Origin: UBA1181 sp045601045
Lineage (GTDB): Bacteria; Bacteroidota; Bacteroidia; Bacteroidales; Paludibacteraceae
Length of the DNA stretch: 64,000 nt
Assembly: GCA_045601045.1 (NCBI GenBank)
Contig: JAZRZA010000027.1
Coordinates: 58,123 to 122,122, forward strand
Direction: 5' to 3'
Positions 18,039 through 27,588 of this stretch are shown here, piece by piece. The position numbers were made by a program, and so were the translations under genes. Positions within the stretch are counted from its first letter, which is position 1, and each line of letters starts with the position of its first letter. Under the pieces are notes generated by a model. It did not search any database. It worked only from the letters and a program-made list of their open reading frames with translations, and was not told the origin of the DNA.

Positions 18039-20366
18039 ATGAAAAAAAGAAGAATCATCATAGAAGTTGCCATCTTTCTACTGCTTTCGATCTTATGCCT
18101 CATTGCAATGACAGCAAGGAAGAACAGAGAGAAGGTCTATACGACAGAGGGCAACACATTGATCATCAACGAAGGAGTCGAAGAAATAGATTACTACGAC
18201 CTGATTGGCGTCAACAAAAAAAGAATCAAAAACATCCAACTTCCCTCCTCTCTTAAGCGCATAGGATACGAAGCTTTTAAAGAATACGAAGCGCTAACCA
18301 CCATCCAACTTCCCGATTCACTAAATAAGATTGAGAGCGAAGCATTCAAATACTGTTGGCGATTGGATTCCATCAATATTCCAAGCTCGGTCACATCGAT
18401 TCGAGAAAATGCTTTTCATGGCACATCCATTCACCAATTCACCACCTATGATAACGGACAAAAATACATATGGTTGGGTGATTGGGATTCCACACCAGCG
18501 GTTATGACCATTCCAGAGGGAGTAACCACCCTTGAGAGTGAAGCCTTTAGAGATAACCCAATGATTCAATCCGTCACCTTACCTTCCACCATCAAGAAGA
18601 TAGGTGAGTTAACGTTCTTAAACTGTTCTTCCCTAAAGGAGATTATAGGTTTGGATGCGGTTGACACAATTGAACGCAGGGCGTTTGAAGAGTGTGGCAA
18701 CCTCAATCAACTGCTATGCTATAACCATGGCAAAAACTGCCTGGGTTGGCCAGGTTCAGAGATGTACCAGGAGTTAACCATTCCAGAAGGTTTAGAATCC
18801 ATTGACAATGAAGCATTCAGCGGTAAAAGACAAATCTACGAGGTGGAATTACCCCAAAGTCTAAAAAAGATAGGCAAAGAAGCATTCTATGGTTGTACAA
18901 AAATCAAGAGAATAGAATTACCACAAGGATTGGAACACATTGGCGAAAACGCTTTCAAGAGTTATGACGACGATTTTATCGAAATCGTTAACATCCCCTC
19001 TTCCCTCTCCTATATCGCAAGGGGTGTCCTTGACAGACAAACCTACAACAAAGTAGTCACCTACGCCAATGGCACCCGATGCTATGGCTGGGTGGGAGAC
19101 AAGGACTCCTGTCCATCCGAAATAGTTCTCCCGCAAGGCGTTGAATCCATTGATGCAATGGCATTCAGCTATTGCCACGCATTGCAAAGGGTTAAGATTC
19201 CCCAAGGGTGCCGCAAAATATCAAGAGAGGCGTTCCGCAACTGCGACAGACTCAAAAGTGTGGAGCTTCCCCAGAGTATGGACACCATTGAAAGCGAATC
19301 ATTCGCGGGTTGCAAAGCGTTGGAAAGCATTTCGAACTTATACTACGTCCAATCCATCGAGAGGGACGCACTGAAAGGATATTATTATAGTGCCATTAGT
19401 GGATTATTCATCTACGACAATGGACAAAGGTGCTTCGGATGGGTGGGCGAAGATTGTCCAGACACGCTCATCATACCAGCAGGTGTCAAGATCATTGACG
19501 AACAAGCATTTAGCCACCTTGAATCCTTGAAATGCATTATTCTTCCTGATGGATTGGAGACAATCGAGGAGAGGGCCTTCGAAAGCTGTTATGGGCTAAA
19601 GAGCATCATCCTGCCACCATCGGTAAGACAGATTAAGGAGGAGGCGTTCGCTTATTGTAGCAAACTAAAGCTCAACCAACTGCCAGACTCACTCAAAGAG
19701 ATCGGCATAATGGCATTCAGAGGATGTGACGAGATCACTCAAGTTCACATTCCTCAAGGAGTACAAAAGGTCAAGAATAGTGCCTTTAAAGATTGCCATG
19801 GCCTCACCTCCGTCACCATTCCCCAAGGGGTAAAAACCATAGAAAGGGAAGCCTTCAACGGTTGTTCAAAATTACAGAACCTTGAGATAGGCGATGACAT
19901 CACCGAGATAGGGAGCGAGGCGTTCCTCAACTGCGACAGTCTCGTTTCCGTCAAGCTTCCAGACTCGCTGACAACCATTCGGGAATACACATTCGCTGGT
20001 TGCAATCATCTAAAAGAGATCCATCTTCCAGCCGCCTTAAAAGAGATTGAGGCAATGGCTTTCGAGGGATGTCCACAACTCAGAATGCCAAAGATGGGCA
20101 ATAATGTCCAGATGCATAGGGATGCTTTCGGCAAAAGTTTCCAGACCGCACTCTTAGACTTCATAAGAGATTGCGGATGGTCCATTTTCTGGTTACTCGC
20201 ACTATTAGCCGCAGGCCTCTTCATCCATAAGGAATATGGCTGGGGAAATCTCCTTTCCAAGTTAGAAACTACTTCTTTCACAAAAATTCTTAAGGTAATA
20301 GGCATCATCGTGGCAGTCATATTCGTCATTATCCTATTGGGACTCTTCATTATCTTTCTGAATTGA
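18039..20366 (+). CDS. BspA-type leucine-rich-repeat protein anchored by terminal membrane segments
   Basis: A 775-residue protein of the BspA/LRR_5 family. One hydrophobic segment at about 8-26, then some twenty LRR_5 units of about 23 residues with the pattern LPSSLKRIGYEAFKEY..L..I.LP (about 50-700), and two hydrophobic segments near the C-terminus (about 710-730 and 745-772). BspA repeats usually mediate binding to host proteins or other cells and are mostly secreted; here both ends are membrane segments and no sorting tail is seen, so the repeats are probably held in the periplasm or at the surface. The HTCS gene begins 25 bp downstream and is likely cotranscribed. Confidence 0.85.
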   Translation: MKKRRIIIEVAIFLLLSILCLIAMTARKNREKVYTTEGNTLIINEGVEEIDYYDLIGVNKKRIKNIQLPSSLKRIGYEAFKEYEALTTIQLPDSLNKIESEAFKYCWRLDSINIPSSVTSIRENAFHGTSIHQFTTYDNGQKYIWLGDWDSTPAVMTIPEGVTTLESEAFRDNPMIQSVTLPSTIKKIGELTFLNCSSLKEIIGLDAVDTIERRAFEECGNLNQLLCYNHGKNCLGWPGSEMYQELTIPEGLESIDNEAFSGKRQIYEVELPQSLKKIGKEAFYGCTKIKRIELPQGLEHIGENAFKSYDDDFIEIVNIPSSLSYIARGVLDRQTYNKVVTYANGTRCYGWVGDKDSCPSEIVLPQGVESIDAMAFSYCHALQRVKIPQGCRKISREAFRNCDRLKSVELPQSMDTIESESFAGCKALESISNLYYVQSIERDALKGYYYSAISGLFIYDNGQRCFGWVGEDCPDTLIIPAGVKIIDEQAFSHLESLKCIILPDGLETIEERAFESCYGLKSIILPPSVRQIKEEAFAYCSKLKLNQLPDSLKEIGIMAFRGCDEITQVHIPQGVQKVKNSAFKDCHGLTSVTIPQGVKTIEREAFNGCSKLQNLEIGDDITEIGSEAFLNCDSLVSVKLPDSLTTIREYTFAGCNHLKEIHLPAALKEIEAMAFEGCPQLRMPKMGNNVQMHRDAFGKSFQTALLDFIRDCGWSIFWLLALLAAGLFIHKEYGWGNLLSKLETTSFTKILKVIGIIVAVIFVIILLGLFIIFLN

Positions 20367-20390
20367 TAATCACAAACATCACATGATAAG

Positions 20391-23300
20391 ATGAAACGGG
20401 TATTACCCATCATAGCGCTACTACTGAACACACTCCTCGGATTCGCGATATCCGATGGAGACAAGGAGTATGCCCGTTTCGAACATTTCACCACACGGGA
20501 AGGACTCTCCTCCAACCGCGTATTCTCCCTGACGCAAGACTCAACCGGATTCGTTTGGGTCGCCACCGACTTCGGTCTGGACCGTTTTGACGGCATCCAT
20601 TTCAAACATCATCAAAAGAGGGACTACCCCAAGATGCACCGCAACGACATCATGTATGTCAACCACATCGGGGGCGATAGAATCGTCGCAGGCGGATTTA
20701 GCGGCGTCTTCATCGAATATGACAAGCAAAAGGACGATTTCATCGACAGAATGCCCGATGAATTGGATAGCACTGGATACACCCAGATCAGGGGCGTCTA
20801 TACCTCCTCCCAAGGGGAACGGTACCTACTGACCAATGGTGGCATCTACCATTACAACCCATCATCCGACCATTACGATTCCCGCTTCGCGGCCTTCGAT
20901 TCGCTCAAGATTGATTTCATCAACGCCCTCTATGTCGACAACAGAGAGCGTTTCTGGATAGGATCCATCAACCGTCTCTACGTCGTGGACGCGCAAGGCA
21001 ATCAGCGCAAGGTGTTCAGCGAGGAGGATCGTTGCGGCTACGTCACAACCCTCACCCCCATCGCACCAGACAAAGTGGTGGTCACCTTCCTCAACAATGA
21101 ACTTTGGGTAATGAAGACAGATGGTGAAGTGCCTACGATCATCCAAAGGGTAACCCTTCCCTTCCACAGCGTCATGCGGATGACGCAGACCGACGACGGA
21201 CGTTACTGGTTCGCCACCGACGGAGAAGGACTATGGTTTACGGACGATGCGATATCCCCCGACGCGCGGTTTAAGAACCTGGTTCCTTACGGAGATCTGC
21301 AGAATGAGATGAAGAAAATCTATGGGCTGGCGAAGGGAAACGACGGAGAAATCTGGTTCGGAACGCAGAATTCGGGCATCTGGACCTACAACCGCAAACA
21401 CAACGACTGTGTCACCTTCTCTGGAGACATCGGACTTCCTATCGAGGTATGCTCCTCTTTCCAGGAGGGAGAGGATGGCACCATCTATGTCGGAACGGAC
21501 GGAAGCGGCGTTTACGCCATCTCCCCAGATAGGGAGAGCATCCGCCACTACAACCTTCCGAACAACAATGTTACCGGCCTTTTATTCACCGATGGTCGTC
21601 TCCGAATCGCCACGTGGGGAGCCGGGCTCCTGGAACTCAATCCGCAGACCGGGGAGACCTCTTCTATCGGCATGGAGGGCATCTCCCATCCCGTAAAGAT
21701 GTTTTTCAGCGTAGGCAAAAACAAAGAGATAGAATGGGCCTGCTCGGCGAACGACGACCTCTATGTAAAACATGAGCAATGGAGCAAAATCACCCTACAT
21801 GACGACTCGCTCCCCCAACTTGTCAGCAAATGGATCGCCAAGGTGATTCCAGGCGAGAAGAATAGCCTTTGGGTACTATCCACCAATATGCTATGGATGG
21901 CAAGGGAGGGAAAAACCAAGGCGGTATGCCCCGACCTCTTCTTCAACAAATCCCACGATCCTTTCGTCATCTTCGACGCGGAGTGCGACGAAGAGGGCAA
22001 CCTCTACGCAACCAGCAACCATGGCATCTTCCGTTACAGCAAAGATGGGAAGCGGGTGGAAAAATTAGACTTCCTTCCTCCCTACTTCTACCGCATCATC
22101 AGGCGGGATGAAAGAGGCGAATTTTGGGCAGCCTCCTTCGACGGCATCATCCACTTCGACTACGACAAAAAGTGCTACGCACACCTTCCGGGGGATTACG
22201 ACGACATCTCCAAATCCTTCTTCTACATCAAAGCGGGTTACCGCGACTCGAAGGGAAGAATCTATTTCGGAACCAACGGCGGATTCTACACCTTTGACCC
22301 CGCGCACGTCACCCCCGACATGTCCATCTCACACGTGGCCTTTTCGGATCTGCACATCAGCCGAAAGAAGATTGAGCCCTACACCTCCGTATTGACGGAC
22401 GGACATATCTCCCAACTATCCAGCATCACGCTCAAACACGGGATGACCGACATCACAGTGGGCGTGGATGTGATCGACCACGCCAAATTCAACAAGGCGA
22501 AGATCCGCTACCGTCTGCATGGCATGCAGGAGGATTGGATCGACATAGGAGAAAACAGAAGCATCAATTTCAACCACATCCCTACGGGCAACTACACCCT
22601 GGAGGTGGAGGCCTTCCGCCCTCACATGGACAATCCTACCCAAAAGATTTCCCTACGCATATCCGTCCTGCCGCCATGGTGGGCCACTTGGTGGTTCATA
22701 TCACTCACCATACTGCTCCTCTTGGCCATTGCCGCTTGGCTTATACGCAGAAGGCTGCAAAAGATGGAGAGAGAGCAGATTATGCTGCAAAAAAAGGTGG
22801 AGGAACGCACCTCGGAACTCAAAGAGGCGCTAATGGATAAGGACAAACTCATCTCCGTCATCGCCCATGACCTCAAAAATCCGATGTTCGCCATCGTTGG
22901 CGCACTGGAGAGTTGGAAGAGCCGAGGCAGAGAGATGAAGGAAGAGGAGAGAGAGCAACTGGTGGAGGATACCTACAACTCATCCGTCACCCTACAAAAG
23001 GAGATGCTGAAACTATTGGATTGGGCGAAATCGAAGCGGGACGACATCATCTGCCACCCCAACGACATCGACCTGAAATATGTGGTGAACAATGTCGTAT
23101 TACTATTGAAAGGAATGATGGAGGACAAGAAGATCACCCTGACACAAAGCCATACATCCTCTCACTACCTCTTCGCCGATGCCAGAATGGTGGGCACCGT
23201 AGTACGTAACCTACTGAGCAACGCCATCAAATTCACCCCTAAAAATGGACAAATCGACATCCGTTCATGGCAAGAAGGAGAGAAGATTCTCTTAGAGATA

Positions 23301-24368
23301 AAGGATTCCGGAGTGGGCATGGCAGCCTCACAGATCGAAAGCCTCAACGCCTCGTCCGAGACGGTTGTCTCTACCGCAGGAACGGAGAATGAGAAGGGAA
23401 CCGGATTGGGTTTCCGCATCTGTCAAGACTACGTCCGACGGAACAACGGAACCATCCAGCTCAGCAGTGAATTAGGCAAAGGCACCACGATCCTCATCTC
23501 GCTCCCCGCCTCCACCAAGGAGAGAAGCGAAAGCGAAATCCAACGGGTGGAGACGTCTCAACCCGTCATCGACAGAAGTCTCTTGGAGGGCAATACCATC
23601 CTTGTCGTGGACGACGATCCGCTTATCTGCAACAACATCAAAAACATCCTATCCGAGTATGTGCAGACATTGGTGGCCAAGGATGGTCAAGAGGGTGCGG
23701 AGTTGGCAGAGAAGAGCCAACCAGACCTGATTCTCAGCGATGTCGACATGCCTACCCTAAACGGCATCGAAATGAGCCGGAAACTTGCGGATTCCCCGAA
23801 CACGAAGCACATCCCTATCCTCTTCATCTCCGCGAACAATGAGGAGAGCGATCGTCTCACCGGACTGCTCAGCGGCGCCATCGACTACATCGCCAAGCCT
23901 TTCAGCCAGACGGAGTTACTCTTGAAGATCTACAATCTATTAAACATTAGAAAGGAGCAACAGAAACGACTGCTCACCGAATTAATGATCAAGGGAGAGC
24001 GTACCACAGAACAGGAGAGCGAGCGAGAGGAGAAGATCAATCCATTCCTCAAAAGCTTCCTGGAGGTCGTGGAGAAGAAACACGTGGAGAGCCAAATCAC
24101 CATTGAGGATTTGGCACAAGCCATGGCAGTAAGCCAACCTACCCTCAACCGAAAGATCCGTTCCCTAACGGGGAAGACACCATTGGAGGTGCTCAACGAG
24201 TACCGCCTCAACCACGCATTACGCCTGCTTCAGGACAGTAGTTCAGACGACAATGTAGCGGATGTGGCCTATAGTGTGGGATTCAATGATCCATCCTACT
24301 TCACCAAGAAGTTCCGTGACTTCTTCGGTTATCTACCATCACAGGCTCAGAAGGGTGGGAGAAAGTAA
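20391..24368 (+). CDS. Hybrid two-component system regulator (HTCS)
   Basis: One-polypeptide sensor, kinase, receiver and transcription factor, 1325 residues. Signal peptide about 1-20; two Reg_prop beta-propellers about 25-690 (GLSSNRVFSLTQDSTGFVWV); Y_Y_Y domain about 690-755; membrane helix about 765-785; histidine kinase with phosphoacceptor His in SVIAHDLKNPMFA, ATPase boxes NLLSNAIKFT, DSGVGM and GTGLGF; receiver (about 1065-1180) with VVDDDPL, SDVDMP and KPFS; AraC-type helix-turn-helix to the end (VADVAYSVGFNDPSYFTKKF). In known Bacteroidetes HTCS the periplasmic propeller binds an oligosaccharide and the AraC domain activates nearby glycan genes. It most likely controls the GH43/esterase genes upstream. 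It follows the BspA-like gene by 25 bp. Confidence 0.95.
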   Translation: MKRVLPIIALLLNTLLGFAISDGDKEYARFEHFTTREGLSSNRVFSLTQDSTGFVWVATDFGLDRFDGIHFKHHQKRDYPKMHRNDIMYVNHIGGDRIVAGGFSGVFIEYDKQKDDFIDRMPDELDSTGYTQIRGVYTSSQGERYLLTNGGIYHYNPSSDHYDSRFAAFDSLKIDFINALYVDNRERFWIGSINRLYVVDAQGNQRKVFSEEDRCGYVTTLTPIAPDKVVVTFLNNELWVMKTDGEVPTIIQRVTLPFHSVMRMTQTDDGRYWFATDGEGLWFTDDAISPDARFKNLVPYGDLQNEMKKIYGLAKGNDGEIWFGTQNSGIWTYNRKHNDCVTFSGDIGLPIEVCSSFQEGEDGTIYVGTDGSGVYAISPDRESIRHYNLPNNNVTGLLFTDGRLRIATWGAGLLELNPQTGETSSIGMEGISHPVKMFFSVGKNKEIEWACSANDDLYVKHEQWSKITLHDDSLPQLVSKWIAKVIPGEKNSLWVLSTNMLWMAREGKTKAVCPDLFFNKSHDPFVIFDAECDEEGNLYATSNHGIFRYSKDGKRVEKLDFLPPYFYRIIRRDERGEFWAASFDGIIHFDYDKKCYAHLPGDYDDISKSFFYIKAGYRDSKGRIYFGTNGGFYTFDPAHVTPDMSISHVAFSDLHISRKKIEPYTSVLTDGHISQLSSITLKHGMTDITVGVDVIDHAKFNKAKIRYRLHGMQEDWIDIGENRSINFNHIPTGNYTLEVEAFRPHMDNPTQKISLRISVLPPWWATWWFISLTILLLLAIAAWLIRRRLQKMEREQIMLQKKVEERTSELKEALMDKDKLISVIAHDLKNPMFAIVGALESWKSRGREMKEEEREQLVEDTYNSSVTLQKEMLKLLDWAKSKRDDIICHPNDIDLKYVVNNVVLLLKGMMEDKKITLTQSHTSSHYLFADARMVGTVVRNLLSNAIKFTPKNGQIDIRSWQEGEKILLEIKDSGVGMAASQIESLNASSETVVSTAGTENEKGTGLGFRICQDYVRRNNGTIQLSSELGKGTTILISLPASTKERSESEIQRVETSQPVIDRSLLEGNTILVVDDDPLICNNIKNILSEYVQTLVAKDGQEGAELAEKSQPDLILSDVDMPTLNGIEMSRKLADSPNTKHIPILFISANNEESDRLTGLLSGAIDYIAKPFSQTELLLKIYNLLNIRKEQQKRLLTELMIKGERTTEQESEREEKINPFLKSFLEVVEKKHVESQITIEDLAQAMAVSQPTLNRKIRSLTGKTPLEVLNEYRLNHALRLLQDSSSDDNVADVAYSVGFNDPSYFTKKFRDFFGYLPSQAQKGGRK

Positions 24369-24509
24369 GATCCACCCCCTAACCAATCAAACCTCCACGC
24401 AAACCACAAACTAACTTTAACCCGAAGGTATGCCCCAATCTCGCACACCGTTCTTTTAGTTTTGCCCGCAAATACACAAATCTTTAATACAGACTACTAT
24501 GGTTAGAAT

Positions 24510-24878
24510 ATGACACTACTTTGGATTGATGACATACGAAACCCTTATGACGGATGGGCTGAAAGGTATGCGCCATACCCTCCCGACGAAATCGTATGGG
24601 CCAAAAGCTATCATGATGTAACCACATTCTTGACTAGCCGAGGCTGCCCGGATGAGGTTTGTTTCGACCACGACCTTGGAGAGATCGGAGAGAATGAGCA
24701 CAACGGTTTCTCGTGCGCCAAGGCCATTGTCGAATATTGCATGGATCACAACATTGATATTCCACCCTACAACATCCATTCCTCAAATCCCGTTGGTAGG
24801 CAGAACATCAGAAGCCTAATGGATGGATGGCACAAATTCCATCTAAAGAACGATACGGATCACTGCAAGTCACATTGA
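24510..24878 (+). CDS. Cyclic-phosphate-processing receiver-domain protein (cREC)
   Basis: A stand-alone 122-residue domain. LLWIDDIRNP carries the N-terminal acidic pair, VCFDHDLGE the central acidic residues, and NIHSSNPVGRQNI the conserved C-terminal motif of the cREC family. By family description this receiver-like fold is predicted to process cyclic phosphates in RNA-repair or nucleotide-signalling contexts; no partner ligase or phosphatase is adjacent. After the stop, the same frame shows a degenerate repeat of its start (24884-24915). The DUF262 gene 240 bp downstream may belong to the same accessory block. Confidence 0.78.
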   Translation: MTLLWIDDIRNPYDGWAERYAPYPPDEIVWAKSYHDVTTFLTSRGCPDEVCFDHDLGEIGENEHNGFSCAKAIVEYCMDHNIDIPPYNIHSSNPVGRQNIRSLMDGWHKFHLKNDTDHCKSH

Positions 24879-24883
24879 AGGAA

Positions 24884-24996
24884 TCCGACACCACTTTGGA
24901 TTAATGAGGCACCTTGGGGGATAGATTATCGGCGAGAAATTTGCATTTGTAATGACTATTTCTTATCTTGCAGCAGATTATCGGTGAGATTTGATG
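24884..24996 (+). pseudogene. Degenerate second copy of the cREC gene start
   Basis: GACACCACTTTGGATTAATGA repeats the first codons of the cREC gene (GACACTACTTTGGATTGATGA at 24512), in the same frame, giving PLWINEAPWG versus LLWIDDIRNP. Similarity is lost within about 35 bases and no ATG is present. It is probably a decayed duplication. Confidence 0.4.
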
Positions 24997-25117
24997 GATA
25001 ATTCTCATTCCCTACTATCAATTATCCAATCACCAAACTGACAATCAATATTCAGAGGACTTCTTCAGACTCTCAAATTAGCTTCGAATTGAATTTAAAC
25101 ATTTACTAACACATAAT

Positions 25118-26806
25118 ATGGATTTTATACCTACAACAATACGAGGGCTTTTTGACACAAGTATTCAGTTTATTATACCCGTTTATCAAAGAGCATATTC
25201 GTGGCAGAAAGACAACTGGAATGTTTTCTTGCAGGATCTTATGGAGCAAGTTGGGCGTGAGAATGAATACTCATATGGTAACTTGTTATTGGAAACTATC
25301 AAGAAAGATTCTGAATACGACGTGATTGATGGTCAGCAGCGTTTAACCACCCTAGTTATTTTCATGAGAGCATTATATAATGTCCTTGAAGAAAAACAAG
25401 CTAAAGAGGAACATCTTGGTGATATAGAGGAGTTTTTTGAAAAGAAAAAAAGGAAAAGATTACGTCCTGTTGAAAATGACAGAGCATGTTTTGACTCTAT
25501 CATTATTGAGAATAAAACTTATACAGTTACTAGTAATTCTCAGAGATGTATTTTGGATGCCAAAAATCATTTTACAAAAGAGCTATCTAAGCTAGATCTC
25601 AACGTTTTAATTAAAATAAAAGATATTATTCTTGATAGTAAGGTAAACAGACTCGAACTTCAAGGGAAGAAGGAGGCTGCTTTGATGTTTGAACTACAAA
25701 ACAATCGTGGCAAAGACTTAACAAACATGGAAAAACTTAAGTCTTACTTCATGTACCAAATGTATGTGAACAGCCCCGCAGAAGAAACCGATGCTAATGT
25801 TGAGAATGTATCAAATCATTTTAAAGAGATATATAAGAATGTCTATGATATAAAAGGATTGGATGAGGATAGTATTCTTATTTATCATTGTTTTGCATAT
25901 CTAAATGTAAGTTATAACTATAGGAACTTAGATGATATTAAAAAGGAACTTGCCCTAAGTGAAAACAAGATAGTGTGGATTAACAATTTCACAAGAGAAT
26001 TAGCTACTACTTTCGCTAATCTTAAGGTTCTTCAAACAAATGATTCTGAATACTATAAGAAATTATATAAGGTTCGCAGGCAAGACAGTTTACCAGCCTT
26101 TACATATCCTTTTATCATCAAGGGATATAAATATTTAGGACAGGACACTGCTAAATTGAACAAACTGTTTCATATTCTTGAAATTCTTGTCTTTAGATTT
26201 CAACTGATGTCTAGCAGAGCTGATATTAATAGCCGTCTGATAGATTCCTTACGTTCATTCCAAGGAGACGTAGAATCATTAAGGATATCCATACAGTCAA
26301 AAATGAACGAATCATGGCATTGGGGCGATAATAGAACAAAAGATATACTTTCCGGGTGGATGTATGAAAATCCAGCTTTACATTACATTTTATGGGAATA
26401 TGAAGAAAGCATCCAAAGGAAAGGCTATAAGATTGGCAGTATTGGAATTGAGAATGAACAAATAGAACACATTTCTCCACAAAATCCTACTAATGGCGAA
26501 CCATTAGAAACGGGTTATGACGTGGACGATAACAACGAGTATAGTGAAGATTTCCGCAATAAATACTTGAATTGCTTAGGTAATCTCATGCTTATCTCCG
26601 GATCTCATAATGCTTCTATTGGTAATAAGCCATTCTTAGATAAGCTTAATTCTTATAAAGAAAATCCTCTCCTAAATCAGCAAGCAGAGATCAAAGATTT
26701 CCTGGAAAACAACGAAATAGTATGGAAACAGATTCATATTCAAAAGCGATTAAATCGAATTCTAACATTTGCGATAGATAGATGGGACTTCAATTCTGCC
26801 AAATAG
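25118..26806 (+). CDS. DUF262/DUF1524 protein, GmrSD-like nuclease
   Basis: A 562-residue protein. The N-terminal DUF262 (ParB-like) domain shows FIIPVYQRAYSWQ with the conserved PxYQRxYxW motif and YDVIDGQQRLTTL (the DGQQR motif). The C-terminal DUF1524 HNH-type domain carries IEHISPQNP and NCLGNLMLISGSHNASIGN. Fusions of these domains form GmrSD-type enzymes that cut modified phage DNA in an NTP-dependent way; others are uncharacterised. The gene is markedly AT-richer than its surroundings, with long AT-rich flanks, which suggests transfer. No modification gene is adjacent, consistent with type IV-like restriction. Confidence 0.88.
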   Translation: MDFIPTTIRGLFDTSIQFIIPVYQRAYSWQKDNWNVFLQDLMEQVGRENEYSYGNLLLETIKKDSEYDVIDGQQRLTTLVIFMRALYNVLEEKQAKEEHLGDIEEFFEKKKRKRLRPVENDRACFDSIIIENKTYTVTSNSQRCILDAKNHFTKELSKLDLNVLIKIKDIILDSKVNRLELQGKKEAALMFELQNNRGKDLTNMEKLKSYFMYQMYVNSPAEETDANVENVSNHFKEIYKNVYDIKGLDEDSILIYHCFAYLNVSYNYRNLDDIKKELALSENKIVWINNFTRELATTFANLKVLQTNDSEYYKKLYKVRRQDSLPAFTYPFIIKGYKYLGQDTAKLNKLFHILEILVFRFQLMSSRADINSRLIDSLRSFQGDVESLRISIQSKMNESWHWGDNRTKDILSGWMYENPALHYILWEYEESIQRKGYKIGSIGIENEQIEHISPQNPTNGEPLETGYDVDDNNEYSEDFRNKYLNCLGNLMLISGSHNASIGNKPFLDKLNSYKENPLLNQQAEIKDFLENNEIVWKQIHIQKRLNRILTFAIDRWDFNSAK

Positions 26807-27116
26807 GGAATACCCAATTTGAGATAAACACAACAAGACTCGCATAGAAATATTTTGCTCACTTAATACTTTCATTCCTAGTGGGATTAGTACTCTATAT
26901 CACCATATTCAATAAAGATCGAGGATGAATATAACAGTGTAGATTGAAAACTGGATAATAAGAGTAGGGGGGCCATCTGCGAACACTGTTCCATTGACAA
27001 CGACTACAACAAAGACAATATAACACATAGGGACAGATTCTGGAACCAATAGCACCCGTAACAGAACTTAATCCAAGGAACCAACCTAAAATAACCTCCC
27101 CCGAACAAACAAAAAA
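26807..27116. other. Intergenic region without a recognisable gene
   Basis: About 310 bases between the DUF262 stop and the acpP terminator. A 78-codon minus-strand frame (27131-26895) overlaps the terminator, matches no known pattern and has no promoter. I see no RNA gene or repeat here. Confidence 0.6.
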
Positions 27117-27140
27117 AAGGCGTCGGATCACCGACGCCTT
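27117..27140 (-). terminator. Intrinsic terminator of the acyl carrier protein gene
   Basis: AAGGCGTCGG pairs with CCGACGCCTT around ATCA; on the minus strand it is followed by eight T, about 40 bases after the gene stop. Confidence 0.9.
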
Positions 27141-27179
27141 ACATAAACCATTAGTTATGTTTAGGTTAATCTTATACTT

Positions 27180-27419
27180 TTAGGCTTTGTCTGCAAGGTA
27201 GTTGTACAAGTCACCGAATGTTTGGATGGAAGACATCTCAGATCCTTGGATCTTCACGCTGAATTCCTCTTCGATCAAAGCGACCAAGTCAACTAGACTC
27301 AAGCTATCCAAATTCAAAGTCTCCTTGATGCTCTTGTCAGCAGCGATATCAGAAACCTCTACCTCGAACTCATCGGCCAAAACCGTATTCACTTTTTCAA
27401 TTAATTCGTTCTTATCCAT
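27180..27419 (-). CDS. Acyl carrier protein, stand-alone type
   Basis: A 79-residue acyl carrier protein. The phosphopantetheine site is the Ser in LNLDSLSLVDLV (about residue 40); the four-helix pattern ends in GDLYNYLADKA. It differs from a typical Bacteroidetes fatty-acid-synthesis ACP (GADSLDTVEL), so it is probably a specialised carrier for a secondary lipid or polyene pathway rather than the main AcpP; that is inference. It is monocistronic, divergent from the AraC gene, with its own strong terminator. The MMPL-acyltransferase fusion at 44252 is of a type often found in such lipid clusters. Confidence 0.88.
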   Translation of the reverse strand: MDKNELIEKVNTVLADEFEVEVSDIAADKSIKETLNLDSLSLVDLVALIEEEFSVKIQGSEMSSIQTFGDLYNYLADKA

Positions 27420-27556
27420 TCTTTTTATGTAAATTAATTAAACTTCTAAATTAGACGATGCAAATTTCCCCTTTATATCCGAAAAAACAAAGACACATTG
27501 TTCTATCTTTATGACACAAATTTCCTTTAATCGCCCCTAAAAGAGAAAAAAATGAC

Positions 27557-27564
27557 TATTTTTG
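27557..27564 (+). promoter_or_regulatory. -7 promoter element of the AraC-family gene
   Basis: TATTTTTG matches TAnnTTTG and is followed by C; it lies 25 bases before the ATG at 27589. Confidence 0.5.
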
Positions 27565-27588
27565 CGTCATATCTAGGAGATTTAATCA

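Noticed and set aside
24920..24990. Repeated AGATTATCGG(C/T)GAGA as possible regulatory direct repeat
   Set aside because: Two copies only, within a probable decayed gene; no spacing logic relative to a promoter.
26895..27131. 78-codon minus-strand frame between DUF262 and acpP genes
   Set aside because: Runs through the acpP terminator, Cys/Trp-rich unlikely composition, no promoter.
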